This document shows positions 5,517-5,989 of a DNA stretch of 5,989 bases, piece by piece. The DNA is from Promethearchaeota archaeon (GTDB taxonomy: Archaea; Asgardarchaeota; Lokiarchaeia; Sigyniarchaeales; SOKP01): assembly GCA_016840695.1 (NCBI GenBank), contig JAEORV010000117.1:1-5989 (forward strand), given 5' to 3'. The number at the start of each line of letters is the position of its first letter. The first letter of the stretch is position 1. Below the pieces are notes generated by a model. It had not been told where the DNA came from. It was given only the letters and a program-made list of their open reading frames with translations, and made no database searches. The position numbers and the translations under genes are program-made.

Positions 5517-5989
5517 CTATTCTAATCCCCATTTTCCGGGATTGAAAATTCCATTAGGATCCATTGCTTTTTTAATCCTTTCAAGCAATTTAAACCAATT
5601 AGGGTCGCCTTTTTCTCTTAACCTATCCGTTATCCATGCAGGAGTTTTATCTGGCACGCAATCGTAATCGAGCATGAGTTCCAATATCTCCTCGTTCAAT
5701 TTTTTCACGGTTTCTAGCTCTTTATTCTTGTTAAACCTTGTAATCACGCGATAAAGACCGTAATGCCCGTTGTTCATGCCTTTTAAGTATATCAACGGCT
5801 CCATGTCGTATTTTCTGTATAGCTTTATTGCTTCGTCCATGAGTACAGCGAAATTATCTTGGTTTGCGTAAGAACCGATCCATGTTATAGAATTCCAGTA
5901 ATAAAACGCTTGAATGAACTTTGGTAATTCAAAAAGTAACCCTATTAATTCTCCGAAAAACGCTTGAAATGTAAATAAGTTGGCCATGA
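5517..5989 (-). CDS. FAD-linked oxidase (VAO/GlcD-like), C-terminal fragment
   Basis: The last ~156 residues of a minus-strand protein are visible. The end, LLERIKKAMDPNGIFNPGKWGL, is the characteristic C-terminus of FAD-linked oxidases and dehydrogenases of the vanillyl-alcohol oxidase / p-cresol methylhydroxylase superfamily (glycolate oxidase GlcD, D-lactate dehydrogenase, 4-cresol dehydrogenase). NNGHYGLYRVITRF, about 70 residues before it, sits where the family has substrate- or flavin-contacting residues and looks more VAO-like than the GDGNxH form of GlcD. Whole proteins in this family are about 450-550 residues with an N-terminal FAD-binding domain, so the ATG at 5987 is very probably an internal Met and the gene continues past the right edge. 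The FAD domain, any flavin-linking residue and the substrate cannot be seen. The neighbouring Fe-S genes are convergent and could supply an electron acceptor, but the strands differ and no direct evidence links them. Confidence 0.75.
   Translation of the reverse strand, partial: MANLFTFQAFFGELIGLLFELPKFIQAFYYWNSITWIGSYANQDNFAVLMDEAIKLYRKYDMEPLIYLKGMNNGHYGLYRVITRFNKNKELETVKKLNEEILELMLDYDCVPDKTPAWITDRLREKGDPNWFKLLERIKKAMDPNGIFNPGKWGLE

Noticed and set aside
5985..5987. ATG at 5987 (minus) as the start of a 156-residue complete protein
   Set aside because: The sequence is only the C-terminal part of a ~450-550-residue flavoprotein family and the window ends two bases later, so the gene most likely continues.
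1..5989. CRISPR arrays, tRNA/rRNA genes, insertion sequences or attachment sites
   Set aside because: No regularly spaced direct repeats, tRNA-like cloverleaf, transposase or long terminal inverted repeats were seen on reading both strands.

Overview
The window looks like archaeal chromosomal DNA. It is AT-rich and has TATA-like elements at the expected distance upstream of start codons, T-run (hairpin-free) terminator-like sequences, GGAG/GAGGT-type Shine-Dalgarno sequences at some genes but not others, and tightly packed genes on both strands. The gene content (sulfatase, D-aminoacylase-type amidohydrolase, divergent ureohydrolase, multi-cysteine iron-sulfur proteins, FAD-linked oxidase) resembles what I recall from heterotrophic anaerobic archaea such as Asgard lineages. 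That placement is an impression from style and cannot be settled from this window.

Layout: (1) bases 1-1267 (+) hold the C-terminal 421 residues of a sulfatase whose N-terminus, with the catalytic Cys/Ser, lies off the left edge. (2) Bases 1345-2976 (+) encode a complete N-acyl-D-amino-acid deacylase-family amidohydrolase. (3) Bases 2965-4065 (-) encode an arginase/agmatinase-fold protein that keeps the metal ligands but lacks the usual substrate-loop motifs; its 3' end overlaps the deacylase 3' end by 12 bp. (4) A 219-bp divergent promoter region (4066-4284) carries two separate inverted repeats, each centred on or flanking a TATA-like element. (5) Bases 4285-5160 and 5160-5429 (+) form a translationally coupled pair: a 16-cysteine iron-sulfur protein and a small two-cluster ferredoxin. 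(6) A short convergent terminator region is followed by the C-terminal part of an FAD-linked (VAO/GlcD-like) oxidase on the minus strand, running off the right edge.

How the genes work together: the sulfatase, deacylase and ureohydrolase are all hydrolases that could act in breaking down sulfated, N-acylated or guanidino/amidino organic matter, but they do not form one obvious operon. The two iron-sulfur proteins clearly form one unit and probably carry out electron transfer or a redox reaction. The FAD oxidase next to them could be a redox partner, but it is on the opposite strand and the link is only positional. The most interesting part is 4109-5429: a little-characterised Fe-S gene pair behind a promoter whose TATA box sits between two perfect 10-bp inverted arms.
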